Positions 10,639 to 22,100 of a stretch of DNA of 64,000 nucleotides are shown here, piece by piece. The stretch's first letter is position 1, and every line of letters begins with the position of its first letter. The notes beneath the pieces were generated by a model. That model was not told where the DNA came from. It ran no database searches and saw only the letters and a list, made by a program, of their open reading frames with translations. Source of the DNA: Leishmania martiniquensis (taxonomy: Eukaryota > Euglenozoa > Kinetoplastea > Trypanosomatida > Trypanosomatidae); the NCBI RefSeq assembly GCF_017916325.1, contig NC_090152.1, positions 504,001 to 568,000 on the forward strand, given 5' to 3'. Made by a program: the position numbers and the translations under genes.

Positions 10639-12864
10639 ATGAATGCGAACTATGCCGACGCTGCAGCGCCTGGCGAGGGCCCACGTCATGTTGGCGCGCA
10701 AAGCGCTCAGCTGAATACGACGTCGACTGCGGTAGGGAGGCCGCCGGCATCCGCGCTCCTGCCGAGGGCGGTGCCAGCGTCCCCACTGCTGCCGGCGACG
10801 AGGGCAACTGCTCATTCGCCGGGGATGAACAGGGAGCCGGGCCTTCTCCCCCAGTTCGGTCAGGGGGACTGTCATGATGGCCGGGAGAGAGAAGCGGACA
10901 GCGGTGGCAGTAGCAGCGGTGCCTTGAGTGCGGCGACGGCGCAGCAGATGCAGAGGAGCACGGGGGGCTCAGTCCTTAATCAGCATCTCCGCGGCGGCTT
11001 CTCGGACTCCTCGAAGCGCGCAGTGCAGACTTCGCCAGCGGACAGGACGCCACCGCAGGACTTCGTCAACTCGCCGGACGGCGGGCGCCACCCATACAGG
11101 AGCCCCGACCCTGATGCTGCCCTGAGTTTCAGAAGCGACCCGGCTTCGGCCAGCAGTGCTGCTGGCCCAGTCGCTGGGCCTCCAGTAGCTCCTTCGGCAC
11201 AAACGTCGCTGGCAGAGCGAGGCGCTGCTTCAACCCCCGCTGCCACATTCAACGCGCTGCTGTCCAGGCTTTCCATACTGAGCACGCCCGCGACACACGC
11301 CACCTCTTCCACCGACACATGCACTCACCGCGACAGGGCCGGGGAGGACGCGTCGCCTGCAGCGCCGGCCGTTGACTTTCGCTGGCTGCCAGCGACACCG
11401 CCGCACAAGCAGGAGAGGCCGCGACAACAGCCGTGCGCAAGCGGCCAGCAGAGTCCGGCTCAGAATGCGTGTGCGGGGGCACAGGCGGCGTTGGCCACAC
11501 CGAGTCAACGGCAGCTGTCGAAAACGCTTTTCCATGCTCTGCAGCAAGAACAGCGCACCGATCACCTCCTCACGCTGAGTGAGGGTGTTAACCCCGCCGT
11601 GCTGCGGATGACGGATCACAGAGTCATCGAAGATGCGCGACTGGCCACCGTGCCACGCCTGCAGGAGCGACGGGCCGAACCGCCGAGCCGCGGCGCGGAA
11701 GCCAGTGGCGGTGACGGCAGAGGCAGCGCCGATACGCACCCACCGCTGCAGGAGGAGAACACCAACGCGGAGTCAGCGGAAGGCCCAGGCCCGCACGGCG
11801 TCGCTCATGGCACCCCCGACTCTACCGCCATTTCACCAGCCAGAGACGTATCATCGACTGATCTAGCAGTCCTGCGGCGGGCCCGCATCGCCACCGTGGA
11901 GGAGCGTCGCGTGCGTCTTCTTTTCCACAGTCGGCCGCGCCTGCGGCTGACAACGCGTCCTCTTGTTGTAGCGAACGCGGTACTGGACCGGCCAGGGTGG
12001 GAGCAGCCGCTGTGCTACCCTCCTCTCTGCATTCCGTGCATGCGTAGCACCCTCTACTCGGTGCCGCTCAGCGCGGTGACGCGGACGTCATGGGAGCCGG
12101 ACTTCTTCGAGTCATCGCAGCCAAGCGTCGCCTTCTCAGATTCCAGGCTGTCGGTGTTGCCTGTAGAGCATGCGCCACGTGGCCTCAGCGGGGCTGCTCG
12201 CTTCGGGTCGCGCGCATTGGCTGCCCTGCCGTCTACCCCTGCTTTTTATCACGTGCCCATCAGGTCATCCCCCCGAGGGCAGTCAGCTTCGCAGAATCTT
12301 CATAGTGACAGTGAGGTCCTTCACCGCGCGCCAGCCGCGTTAGCAAATCCGTTGAGCCGCCTCTCCGCCCGCTTCACGGCAAGCTTGCCAGCGGTGGTGC
12401 TCATCCCCGGCAGCGAAACGGCAGACTTGCCTTTGCGGCTCACCCAAAACTGCGGCCATCTTCTGTACCGCTGTTTCTGTGTACGGTGCGCCATCGCCTC
12501 TCAGGCGCAGGCGCTGCAGACAGACGCCGAAATGCGTGGCGCCAAGACGGCGCCGTTTCCGTGCTGCGCTTGGCTGGGGGTGGAATCGAGGTCGCGGTCT
12601 GACATCCTATGCATACTGTGCCTCCTAGACCTTCTGACGCTTGGCGCCCCGTTTGGTTGTTGCTGCTATCACGGCCTTGGCACGGCCTTGTTTGGGTGGC
12701 ACCTGCGCTACATGCTGCGTGCCCGGTATCGCATCTTTGCGTGGACATCGATTGACCTGCTAATCATGTGCTGCATCCCTGGTCTTGCGGTGGATCAGCA
12801 AGGGGCAGAGCTGCTACTCAACGGCACCCCTGAATCCATTGTAGGGCTGCAGTTCATGACATAG
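10639..12864 (+). CDS. Large protein with C-terminal PLAC8-like cysteine-rich domain
   Basis: The protein has 741 residues. Residues 1-420 are low-complexity (Ala, Ser, Pro, Arg) and probably disordered. Residues 600-735 carry a Cys-rich hydrophobic module. CFCVRC (C612, C614, C617) is followed by an Ala/Gln stretch, then Cys pairs at 642-643 and further Cys-rich hydrophobic sequence. Next comes an Arg-rich LRARYRI segment (about 694-699) and finally a CC (711-712) with downstream Gln and Glu. That order matches the PLAC8/DUF614 family (plant FCR/PCR and animal PLAC8), whose members sit at membranes and have been linked to metal handling or cell-size control. The CPC hallmark reads CFC here, so the domain is divergent. 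A similar ARxATV...ERR phrase occurs twice in the middle. The frame runs up to a GTG at 10627; the first ATG is 10639. Confidence 0.7.
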   Translation: MNANYADAAAPGEGPRHVGAQSAQLNTTSTAVGRPPASALLPRAVPASPLLPATRATAHSPGMNREPGLLPQFGQGDCHDGREREADSGGSSSGALSAATAQQMQRSTGGSVLNQHLRGGFSDSSKRAVQTSPADRTPPQDFVNSPDGGRHPYRSPDPDAALSFRSDPASASSAAGPVAGPPVAPSAQTSLAERGAASTPAATFNALLSRLSILSTPATHATSSTDTCTHRDRAGEDASPAAPAVDFRWLPATPPHKQERPRQQPCASGQQSPAQNACAGAQAALATPSQRQLSKTLFHALQQEQRTDHLLTLSEGVNPAVLRMTDHRVIEDARLATVPRLQERRAEPPSRGAEASGGDGRGSADTHPPLQEENTNAESAEGPGPHGVAHGTPDSTAISPARDVSSTDLAVLRRARIATVEERRVRLLFHSRPRLRLTTRPLVVANAVLDRPGWEQPLCYPPLCIPCMRSTLYSVPLSAVTRTSWEPDFFESSQPSVAFSDSRLSVLPVEHAPRGLSGAARFGSRALAALPSTPAFYHVPIRSSPRGQSASQNLHSDSEVLHRAPAALANPLSRLSARFTASLPAVVLIPGSETADLPLRLTQNCGHLLYRCFCVRCAIASQAQALQTDAEMRGAKTAPFPCCAWLGVESRSRSDILCILCLLDLLTLGAPFGCCCYHGLGTALFGWHLRYMLRARYRIFAWTSIDLLIMCCIPGLAVDQQGAELLLNGTPESIVGLQFMT

Positions 12865-13080
12865 TGTATGTGGAGGAGAGCAGACGTCATCGCACCCTTG
12901 CGGGCGCCCTCCTCTCATCCTCACCGTGGCGTGCACGCGCGCGCACATGCATTCATGATGGTCACGACTGAGCTGCTATTCTGCTACAGTGGACAGAACA
13001 GGAGACGCAGGGAATATGTGCGCAGCGGCCACTGCAAGTGTGATGGTGCGGGCAGACACATCTGCGTCTTCACCCTTCAC

Positions 13081-13136
13081 CCCCCCCCCCACACACTCAC
13101 ACACCCACCCACACAGGTGCGCATATATATATATAT
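13081..13136. repeat. C-run / CA / TA compound microsatellite
   Basis: A run of C at 13081-13090 is followed by CA-rich sequence and a pure (TA)n at about 13123-13136. Confidence 0.85.
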
Positions 13137-14181
13137 GAATGCCCGCATGTACGTCTTCGACGCCTCATGAATGCATCTGCTGCCATGCAAAACGTGTCAA
13201 GGCACGTCTGACCATATTTTTATGTATCTTGAAAGCGAAAGAAGGGCAAACCAAAGCTGCGAGGAAGGGGCCTGTCGAAGAGAGAGGGAGAGGGGGGAGG
13301 GGGGCGTGCTCAGACTTACGTGTTACATGTGTACATCGCTGGCAGTTCGTCTATCGTATCTCTATCGCATCCCAGTCGCCTGCGCATCTGCCTCCCTGAG
13401 CAGCGTCCCTTTGTTGGAAGCACTCTGCATCTTCGCGGTGGGGACAGAGAGGAGGGAAGGACGTCTCACACCCCCCCTCTGTTGTGTGCATGGAGATGTG
13501 TCTGCGCGTATGTAAAGCATATCAATCCTTTCGACATCCCTATCTTGTGTTACGTGTGAGCTCTTGTCCCCCGCCTCCTCCCCCCTCCCTCTTGCCGCTG
13601 CTGTCCTCTGCCGGTGTGCTGGGCGTCAGGTAGACATATGCCTGGCGCACCCTTTCCTCACGAGCTGCCCCATCAGCTCGCCCCGTCTCGCACGTGCGAC
13701 CGCGCCTTCTCTTCGGATCCTCCCATCGCTTATGCTATTTTCGTCCTGCCTTGCCAGGTGATGTATGCATGTGCTGTTGTCTCTCTGCCTGCCTGCTGAG
13801 CACCCGACAGGGCTGGCTTTGTTCCGTCTCTTGCCTCCCCCTCCCCCACTTTCTGCTAAGGGCGCTTCTCCTCCTTTGTACTCACCTTTCTGCGTCGGCG
13901 TTGCCTCACACCGCCTTCTTCTCCCCCCTCCCTCCCTCCCTCCGGCACGGGTGTGCTGTGCAGTGGCGCTCTCGATTGGTCGCCTTCGGTGTGCACCAGC
14001 ACGCGCGTCGGCGTGTCAATGCTGCTCTTCTGCGTTTGGTCTTTTCACTGATTCCTGATGTGACCGTTGTTGCCTGCGCTGTACCCGCGACTTACTCTCC
14101 GCGACCACCATCTCGTTCTCCCTCACAGTCATCGATACGTACGCAACTTTTTTTCCCCGTGGCTGCATTTGGCCATACATA

Positions 14182-14203
14182 AATATATATGTGTGTGTGT
14201 GTG
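14182..14203. repeat. TA/TG microsatellite
   Basis: A short (TA)n passes directly into (GT)n, in non-coding sequence. Confidence 0.85.
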
Positions 14204-15160
14204 CTGCCATGAAGCTCTGACTTCACGCCTGTCTTCCATCCGTTTCGCGTTTTCTCTCCTCGCCATTGTTGGCCACTTTCCTCTTTGTCATCGTCATGTT
14301 CATCGTCCTCATCTCGCGTCTTGGACGGATCTATCCCCTCTTCCGTTATCAGCTCTGTCTGCACTGGCTCACATCCACATCGCAGAAATGGTGCACGCAA
14401 GAGCAACTGTCTTAGCTGTCTTTCTCCTCAACTCCTTCCCTATTGCGTTGCCAGTGCTTTAGGGCCGCCGCTCTCTCTCTCTCATACACACGCACATACA
14501 CACAGACAAACTTTGGCGAGTGGAACTCGCCCGACTCCTGTGTGCCATCGCGGAGTCGCCCTCCCGTTCGCTGCTCTTTCCCGCACTGCCTCTGAACCCC
14601 TTTCTCGACGGCCAAGAGAGCCACCAGACGCTGTGGTGATTGCTACAGCCGGGAGGGCAGAGAGGCGAGGATGAAGATCGGGGGCTCAGCCGGAAAGAGA
14701 GAGGGAAGGGGTGAGTCTCTATCGAAGGAAGGTGGCGAGCACGCTGTGCGGAGTCGTATTGGCCTGCGTCCTGCTGAGGACGGATGTTCGCACCGATGCA
14801 ACATCAGCGCCACGGCCCCCCTTCTTCCCTACACACACACACCTCAGCTTACATGGAAAGCTAAGAGAAAACGAAACTTTGGTTGCACACGGCATCTGGC
14901 AGCTGACCGTCGTTACGCCCTTCCCCTTCCCCCTGGCGCTTCCGAAGAAAAGAGGGCCTGTGGGAAGAGCGCCGCTGTGCGCCATGGAGCGAACTAGAGG
15001 GGCGGAGAACCGAAGAAGCGGTCGAGCCGCTGTAATGGGCTAGGCGAATCTGGTCGCGTGCGAGTGCAACAGAAAACGCTGCGCAGGCAGGAAGCATGTG
15101 TGGACGTCCGCTAAGGGTCGGCTCTCTTCTCATATGTCGTCTCGCATCTCGTCGCCTCTA

Positions 15161-15239
15161 CACGTGCCACCTCCCACGCCTCCCTTCGTCCCTCTCTCTG
15201 CTTCCCTCACCGCTTTCTCACCACACTGAAGGACTGCAG
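15161..15239 (+). promoter_or_regulatory. Candidate trans-splice acceptor (pseudo-kinesin gene)
   Basis: A pyrimidine-rich stretch at 15161-15220 is followed by AG at 15230-15231 and again at 15238-15239, about 80-90 bases before the ATG at 15319. Confidence 0.45.
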
Positions 15240-15318
15240 GCCTCTCGGCAGAGAACAAAGACATCTATAAAAAAAAGAAGCGACGATCACGCGCCCGTAC
15301 ACATCGGGGCGAGGCGGG

Positions 15319-17487
15319 ATGATCTCCTCGGCAACCCGCCAGCTGCGCGTCCTGCGCGCTACGCAGCACAGGACGCGGATGTCTGTGGAGGAGCGTATCG
15401 CGGCTTACGAGGCGGCCAGACATGCGTACGAAACGGCACAACGCCAGGAGGCGGAGCTGCGAGCGATGCTGCGCGCCGCGGAAGCGCGCACGGCCCAGCG
15501 GCTCTTAGAATGTGAGGATGCGGAGGCTGAGCTAAGTAACGCAGCGGCTAATCTCAGCCACACACAGTCTCTCTGCCACAGCCTTGAGAGTCGCATCGCA
15601 GAGCACGTCAGGTGCCAGCGTTCCGCCGTGCTATTGATGGTACCGCCACCTTCCTCACTGTCGCCATCGTCGGTACCACCAGTGCTGTGCCGCATGGATC
15701 CGTACAGTCTCTTGCACACGCCCACGGGTGAGGCCTTCACATACGACCTTGTCGAGCTCAGCGGCTGTACAGCCGGGGGGATGCACAGCGGTGAGGAGGG
15801 CGATGAATTCAGTGAGGAGGAGAGGGGCGACGTTTCGGGCGCGGCGGCTCAGCGGCACAACAATGAAGGTGGTGACGTTGACGTGGACGCAAACCAGCTC
15901 TTCACCACGCCAAGCATCAAGTCGCTCTTAACCGACGCCGTCCGCGACGTGCTCCATGGCTATCACCACACCTTCCTCAGCACGTCTGCGGATGGCAGCT
16001 GCCTCGGCTGCCAAGACGACATCTCGGCTAGCGGCATGCATGCAGAAGACACAGCACCTTCAGTCAGCGGCATTCCACCTGAGTCATGCGGTCACCCCTA
16101 CAGACATCAATGGCCTGGTCAGCCAGCAACCTTATGTCTGCGCCTCCTTCAGCTCCTTCAGCGAGAGGCGGCACGCAGTGGCACTCGTGCTCTGAGTATC
16201 ACTCTCGCTGCCGGCTGCGCAGGTGCGAGGGACGCGGCTCGTCTCTGTGGGACAGGGGCTGCGACATCGGTTGCTTCAGCCCCTGCAGCTGCGGCGTCTG
16301 TCTGGACAGACCTGCTACTTCCAGCAGCCGCGCGGCACCAGCAGCTGACGGTCACCATGGAGGCAACACCTTCCGAGGATTACGAGGAGACAGTGCTGCC
16401 ATTGACGACGGCCGGCGTGAAGGGCTTCTATAGAGAGAGCGGCAGCAACGTTCCAGGTGATACTTGGCTCGAAGTGGGGCACATGCACCATGACAGCCGC
16501 GCCGTGCCTTCGTCGGCGCCCTCTTCGGCCACGGCGAACGAGCCTCAGCCGAGGACGCATGCACCCACCCTCGAGGGGGTGCCTGTAGGCTCCATCGAGG
16601 AGGCCGCTTTCTGGCTGCGGGAGGCTGACCTCCTCGCCACCTGCAGCACTTCGAAAGCCCACGAAGACGCGACAACGCTGATGTCCTCTTCGGCAGCTCC
16701 CGTCGGGCACCGCGATGCGCAGGCGGCGACAGTGGTTCTCCTGGTGGGCGTGGATAGCCAAGACGCAAGAGGTAAGCTGCACAAGAGCCTTCTGCGCATC
16801 GTCAGTGATCCTTGCTTCGATGCAGGCCGCCTTGGCCGCCCCAGGCCGGAACAGATGAGTGGTGGCAAGAGCAGGAATGGCCATATTCCCCTGTGCTGCT
16901 CTCCCTCAGCGTTCGCACTGTACATGTCCCACGCCTTGGAGAGCCTTGCCCGCACGGCTGCGGCAAAGACGCCGAATGCGTCGAATGCGGGGCTCTGCCC
17001 CGCATCCGCGAAGGGTGAGCAGAGTAGTGCTACGACGAACTGTCCCGCCCAGATGCTGCTGTTGCTGCTGCGAGGTGACGTGGCCCCACTCACCGCCGGC
17101 GAAATACGCAATGCCACGCACAGTTTTTCTTCACGCTGCCCAGCCGAGGTGTGCGCGATCGCAGCGGCCGACCACGGGCACGCCTCCCCGCCTCAACTCG
17201 ATGCGGCTTGGTTGCTATGGGCGTCGCTGCTGCGACCTGTGTTCGGAGGCAACAGTAAGGCACTGTGGCTGCATTACACGACCAGTGCCAGCCGTGGCAG
17301 CGGCGCAGGCCCTCATGTCGCCCCAAAGGGCATCTCCTCGCCCGACGGCCTTCGCTGTCCACCCAGCCCGGATGACGATACAGCGGCGCTCCGGCTCAGC
17401 GCGCTGTTTTGCCGACTAGTGCGACATGACGCCGTCGCCTATGAGCTGTCGCCTGACCTCGCGCGTCTGGCTTGCCTCCGCCCGTGA
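15319..17487 (+). CDS. Degenerate kinesin-14-like protein lacking the P-loop (putative)
   Basis: The protein has 722 residues. Residues 20-100 form a heptad-rich coiled coil (SVEERIAAYEAARHAYETAQ onward). What follows mirrors the order of a kinesin-14 motor. FTYDLVEL sits where FxFDxVF would be. An SLLTDAVRDVLHGYHHTF helix ending in G214-Y215 aligns with the GYN...GQTGSGKT segment, and keeps the G-S at 226-227 but reads C-L-G in place of G-K-T. LEGVPVGSIEEAAFWLREAD (418-437) resembles the pre-switch-I strand and helix, followed by STSKAHEDAT instead of NxxSSRSH. The P-loop and switch motifs are therefore absent, so ATPase activity is unlikely. The rest contains Ser/Ala-rich inserts. An alternative ATG is at 15379. 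If the alignment is wrong this is simply an unknown coiled-coil protein. Confidence 0.5.
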   Translation: MISSATRQLRVLRATQHRTRMSVEERIAAYEAARHAYETAQRQEAELRAMLRAAEARTAQRLLECEDAEAELSNAAANLSHTQSLCHSLESRIAEHVRCQRSAVLLMVPPPSSLSPSSVPPVLCRMDPYSLLHTPTGEAFTYDLVELSGCTAGGMHSGEEGDEFSEEERGDVSGAAAQRHNNEGGDVDVDANQLFTTPSIKSLLTDAVRDVLHGYHHTFLSTSADGSCLGCQDDISASGMHAEDTAPSVSGIPPESCGHPYRHQWPGQPATLCLRLLQLLQREAARSGTRALSITLAAGCAGARDAARLCGTGAATSVASAPAAAASVWTDLLLPAAARHQQLTVTMEATPSEDYEETVLPLTTAGVKGFYRESGSNVPGDTWLEVGHMHHDSRAVPSSAPSSATANEPQPRTHAPTLEGVPVGSIEEAAFWLREADLLATCSTSKAHEDATTLMSSSAAPVGHRDAQAATVVLLVGVDSQDARGKLHKSLLRIVSDPCFDAGRLGRPRPEQMSGGKSRNGHIPLCCSPSAFALYMSHALESLARTAAAKTPNASNAGLCPASAKGEQSSATTNCPAQMLLLLLRGDVAPLTAGEIRNATHSFSSRCPAEVCAIAAADHGHASPPQLDAAWLLWASLLRPVFGGNSKALWLHYTTSASRGSGAGPHVAPKGISSPDGLRCPPSPDDDTAALRLSALFCRLVRHDAVAYELSPDLARLACLRP

Positions 17488-19132
17488 GGCTACAGTGTTC
17501 ACCACCCACGCCACCCGTGCACCACCGCTTCGCCTTTAGTCGGTGGCGGCGCGCCGCTCCATGCCTTGGCACACATTCGTCCCCGGCAGTCGCTGCCGTA
17601 CGAAGCGTAAGGGGCGCTGCTCCTTGCTCGCTCTCGTTTCTCTGCTGGAGCGGACGTGCCTCCTCCGCTTCGCGTCAGTTAGTCGTCCTCTGATAGACTA
17701 CACAACATTAGCCGCAACGTTCACACTTTGTCTCTCTTACCACGACGAATCTCAACGTGAGGGAGACGCCAACCGGGTCGTGTGGGAGGGGCGGATATCG
17801 GTTGAGTCGGTGAGGAGGGCATGGAGGCTCCTCCCCCCCTTCCTCTCTCTCTCTCGAATGCAGGGGTACGAGGGGTGGGGGGTGGGACACACACACCAAA
17901 AAATAAAAAGTATCTGCTTATTGCCTCTAATGCTCCTCTCCCACCATTGACATCTGCCACTGTTTTGACGGCCGTGGCATCGCAGTTGATGGCTGCGATG
18001 CCACGTCTCGCCGCTCCCCCCCTCCTCCATGCGCTGCCCCCTCTGCTTTCCCTCCGCCCCAATCCTTCGCTCACCCTGTCTCCTCCTCCTACCTGGCTTT
18101 CTCTTTGCTGCCATCCCCCTACCCCTGCGGATATCCCCAACGCCTCTACAATGGACGACGCCCACCGCTCCCTTTGTGAGGGCCTTCCCCGTTAGCTGCA
18201 GCCCCCCTCCCCTTCTTCCTCTCTTCTATTTCCCCCGCTTCACCTCCCGCTTTCAGCGCCTCCACCGCATCACCGCAGGCGTGCGCCGGTTTGCGGTCTC
18301 CATACGGTCGAGCACACGTACGTATACGAAAGAGCTGTCGCGTGCGCACGCGCTCATCGAACACGTTCAGCCAAGAACCTACTCCCTGACATCCTCTCCC
18401 CCCTTCCCCCCTCTTCCACTGGCCTGGCCCCTTCCGCGACGCCCATTCTTCTTCGCTTTCCACTGCTTGGCAGAGGGAAGAGGGGCGACTCTTCGCCATA
18501 CGTGAGGGAAGAAAGGCATCCGCTGCTCTTCAGAGGCACCATCATAGACGACGAAGACGCGTGGCACAGTATACCGTAGGTGGCTCGTCTTCAAGTTGCG
18601 TGGCGTCTTTCGTCGGCTCCTCCTCTTCTTCCCTGCCCTGCTGCTATCACTGCCGCTGTCTCTGCGCAACGCATGCATTAGGGAGGGCCTCCTCTTTCGT
18701 CGCCCTTCTCTTCCTCTATCTGTGTTCTGTTGCCGCCTCCCTCCCGCGGCCAGACCTCTTTCACGCTCTCCTCTCTTCCACATCGCTGATCTCATAGACA
18801 TCTAATAGCTGCTTCTCTCGCTCTTGCTTCTTCCCCCCTCCCCCCACCCGATAATCGACCGCGTGACTCTCATCGTGTAGTACCGGCGTGGGGGCCGCTC
18901 TTCTGTCATCAGTGGCATCGTTTATGTGAGTCGCCCTTAGTGCGCACGCGCTCTCTCGATCGCTCACTCGGTCAGGCACGCGTGGCGACACGCCGCTTCT
19001 CTTTTACTGTCGCTTTCGCTTCCTCTGACCTGTGCAACATTGCCTTATATATATATATATATTAGCACTGCTTTACAGCGTTGGCAGTGGCACGAACAGC
19101 TGCTCTCCCCCCTCCCCCTCCCCCGGAGTCGT
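17488..19132 (+). other. Intergenic spacer
   Basis: No supported gene. Pyrimidine tracts (18000-18250, 18380-18430, 18690-18850) dominate and translate into artefactual Ser/Leu/Pro-rich frames. The spacer ends in the acceptor region of the deubiquitinase. Confidence 0.6.
19000..19065 (+). promoter_or_regulatory. Candidate trans-splice acceptor with TA repeat (deubiquitinase gene)
   Basis: A pyrimidine tract at about 19000-19027 is followed by a (TA)n run at 19046-19062, and then by the first AG at 19064-19065, 68 bases before the ATG at 19133. The TA repeat lies between tract and AG. Confidence 0.5.
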
Positions 19133-22100
19133 ATGAGCCATGGGCGACGCATGCTGGAGGCGCAGGCACAGAAGGAGCGCACGTCTGGCACCCGTGAAGA
19201 CGGCCGGCTGGATGACGGGCACCTGCGCAACGGCAGCCGTGCTTTGAACGACGACGGGACGCCAGTGCGGCTCTCACGCAGCAGCTTACGCACAAGCGGT
19301 GGCGACCTCCTCAGGGACGACGAAGGCGACGCCGGCATCGTCTCCCCACTCCCTCGGCCAAGCGCGAGGCTTGCACTCGGTCGCGATGGCGGTGATGGTA
19401 CGAGTATCGGCAAACGCACCGCCACCCCAGCGGGCAGTGAGGACGGGGGCTGCGGCGCTATCGGCACGCCCAACCGCCTGGTGGGAATCGGCGGCATCGG
19501 GCCTTCTCCCGCTGGCCCGTTCTCTTCCACTCCCGTGGCTGTCCCACGCCGGCCTCGGTCGTCGGACGTGGCACAGGGCGTGCGCGTCAGCGCCGCTCAG
19601 CACATCGATGTGGACGAGGAGGACAGGGAACCTGCGGACAACGGTAAGGGGACGCGTAGCGCTGTCGCCGGGGCAACGGCAGGAGGCTCGCCAATGCGGA
19701 GAGAAAAAGATGCCCGGGACGACTTTCTTCCACGTGCTAGCTTTGCAGAGCGCGGCGCATCTTCAGAGGCTCGCAGCCGCAGTCGGACGGGCGGCAGCGG
19801 CCACTCCAACGCGAGCGGCATCCGCTACCCAGCCTCTCGGGTGAATATTGCGGCCTCGACCTCGACTCCGTCCGCCTCCCCGCATGATCTACCGAGCCCT
19901 CTTGCCCAAAGCCGCACTCGAAGTCGCTCGCCACCGCGGACGACAGCCGCGCAGACAGCGTCGACTCCCCCTTCTCTATCTTATCAGCGTCGCGCAGCGC
20001 CTCTGCCGGCGCCAGTCACCGCCGCCCTTCTTTGCCCGAGTACCGATGAGCTTTGGACGGAACCTGCACCAGCAACGGGTACGGCAGCCACGGTAGCCCA
20101 TGCTTCTCGTCGGCCGCCGTCAGTACGACCCGAGTCGTCGTTAAGCAATGCTGGCAGCACTGGCTTCACGATGGCGACGTTATCAAGGAAGACGTCCCCC
20201 TTGCCGGTGCTCGTGCCACCGGCGTCTCCTCCGTTGCGCGCTGGGGTGTCACCTCGCATGCTTCCGCTGCACCCTACCAGGGCGGATCCCAGCAACGCAT
20301 CGCTGCGCATCTCCCGTGCAAATAGTGTAAGCACTGTCGCCACAACGGTGGCCACGACTCCTTCGTCCTCGCAGTTGCAGCCACCGCCGCGGGCCGGCTC
20401 GCAAGTGTCGCCCCACGAGCTGCAGCAGCCACAGCCGCACTCGATGCCGCCAACGCCATTGTCCCTGGGTGTTGCAGGTATACCGGCTCGTTCACATATC
20501 AAGAACGACATCAGCGACTTCCCTCGGGGCGTGGCCGAGGAGGACCACACCGCGACCGAGAGGGAGTTGCACAGTGTTCTCCGCTTTCCTCAACCTTCTC
20601 AGAAATGCGAGGCTGCAACGGTGACGGCTGGGCCTGAGTGGCGGTCAGCTCCCCCGTCTCCTCTGCCGGCAAGCTCTGAGCCGCTAGGCTGCCCAAGAGT
20701 GCCGCTGCTGCCCGAGGTGATGGTGCCGTACGCCGACGAGAGCATCAGCCCGCTGACGAGCCGCGTGAACTACCGAATGTACCCTTTCATGCGCGACTTC
20801 AGTGGCTTCCACAACGCCGGCAACGATTGCTATGGCTGCAGCTTGTTGACCATGCTGCTTCGCAGTCCCGTGTTCCGTCACGCGTTGCTAGGCTCTCCAC
20901 TCGTGTGCGCGATGCGCCGCTATGAGGCGCTCCTGACAGGGAGGCCGGAGCGGCGTGTGCTGTGGACAAGCGGGTATGTGGACTCTGCAGCGGAGGTGAA
21001 GGCGAAGAAGGCGGCGCGAAAGCGCGCCCGAGTCGCTGGACCCTCTGTCGAGGACGATGACGTCGGTGCGCCGCCAGAGGAGGGCTCATCTGGCGGCGTC
21101 TGCCGCTCAGCCGGCACCATGCCAAGAGCGCCGGCGGAAGAGCGGGCAACCTCACAGTATGCGTGGCGCCAAACGAGGGCTGCTCAGCACACGCTCGACG
21201 TTCTCGACACCTTCTCCCTGGAGGAGCTGGAGGATGTTCTCGAAGTGGATCTGGAGACCCAGCGCGTCCCCGCCACGCTGCATGGCGCGCTCGCCGCCCT
21301 TGCACGAGCGCAGCGGTGGCGCGAGCACCTTACCACGCTCGTGAACACACCGCGGACGCAGTCAGCGGAGAGGCAGCGGCTTCTGGAGACAAAGATTTAC
21401 CACGACAGTGATCGAGACTTTGACGGACAGGTTTACACCTATGGCATTCGGCTGACCGCCGTAGCCAACTTGTTTGATGGCGAATTCTTCCTCGGCGATC
21501 AGGAGGACGCGCACGAGCTCTTCGTGGCGATCATGGCGAAGCTCGAGACGGAGGCGGTGAGGCTTCAGCAGCGCTGCGACGAAGTGCTGGAGCGCCGCTC
21601 GCCTGCGAGCCCAAGAGAAGAAAGCATCTCGGAGGAAGCGTTGGACGAGGAGGTGGGGCCAGGCGACAAGGGGGCAGAGGACGGAAGGAACAAGTGCTTC
21701 GCAGAGGAGCGTTGGCCGCATGGCACTTGCGCACCCCCCGCCCTTTCCATGGGCCCGTCGGACCCTCTGGCAGTCGCTACAGCTGCTGGTGCTGCTCACG
21801 CTCCGACAGAGCGTCGCCTGTCTGTCTCGACGGTTGCGGCAGAGGTATGGATCAACACGCTTGTGCAGACGCGACTCCTCAATATAATTCGATGCCGCAC
21901 CGACGACTGCCGCCATGAGATCGTCACAGATGAAGTTTGCGTGAACCTCTCCGTGTACATCGCGGAGGAGCCCTTCATATCGCGGCCATCGGCGCCGCCG
22001 CCGTCGTCCTTCCCGGCGGTGCCACCCCCGCTCCTGCCCGCGCCCATCTTCTCCTCATCCTCGATGGCAGTGGCGGACGTGGCATCCCCATTGATAGCTG

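Larger units (their letters stand above)
12865..15318 (+). other. Intergenic spacer (2.5 kb)
   Basis: No supported gene. The spacer contains a C run with CA and TA repeats at 13081-13136, a TA/TG microsatellite at 14182-14203, and several pyrimidine tracts (13560-13950, 14090-14360). A less biased block lies at about 14480-15080. Open frames are short or pyrimidine-translated (Ser/Leu/Pro/Arg-rich). Confidence 0.55.
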
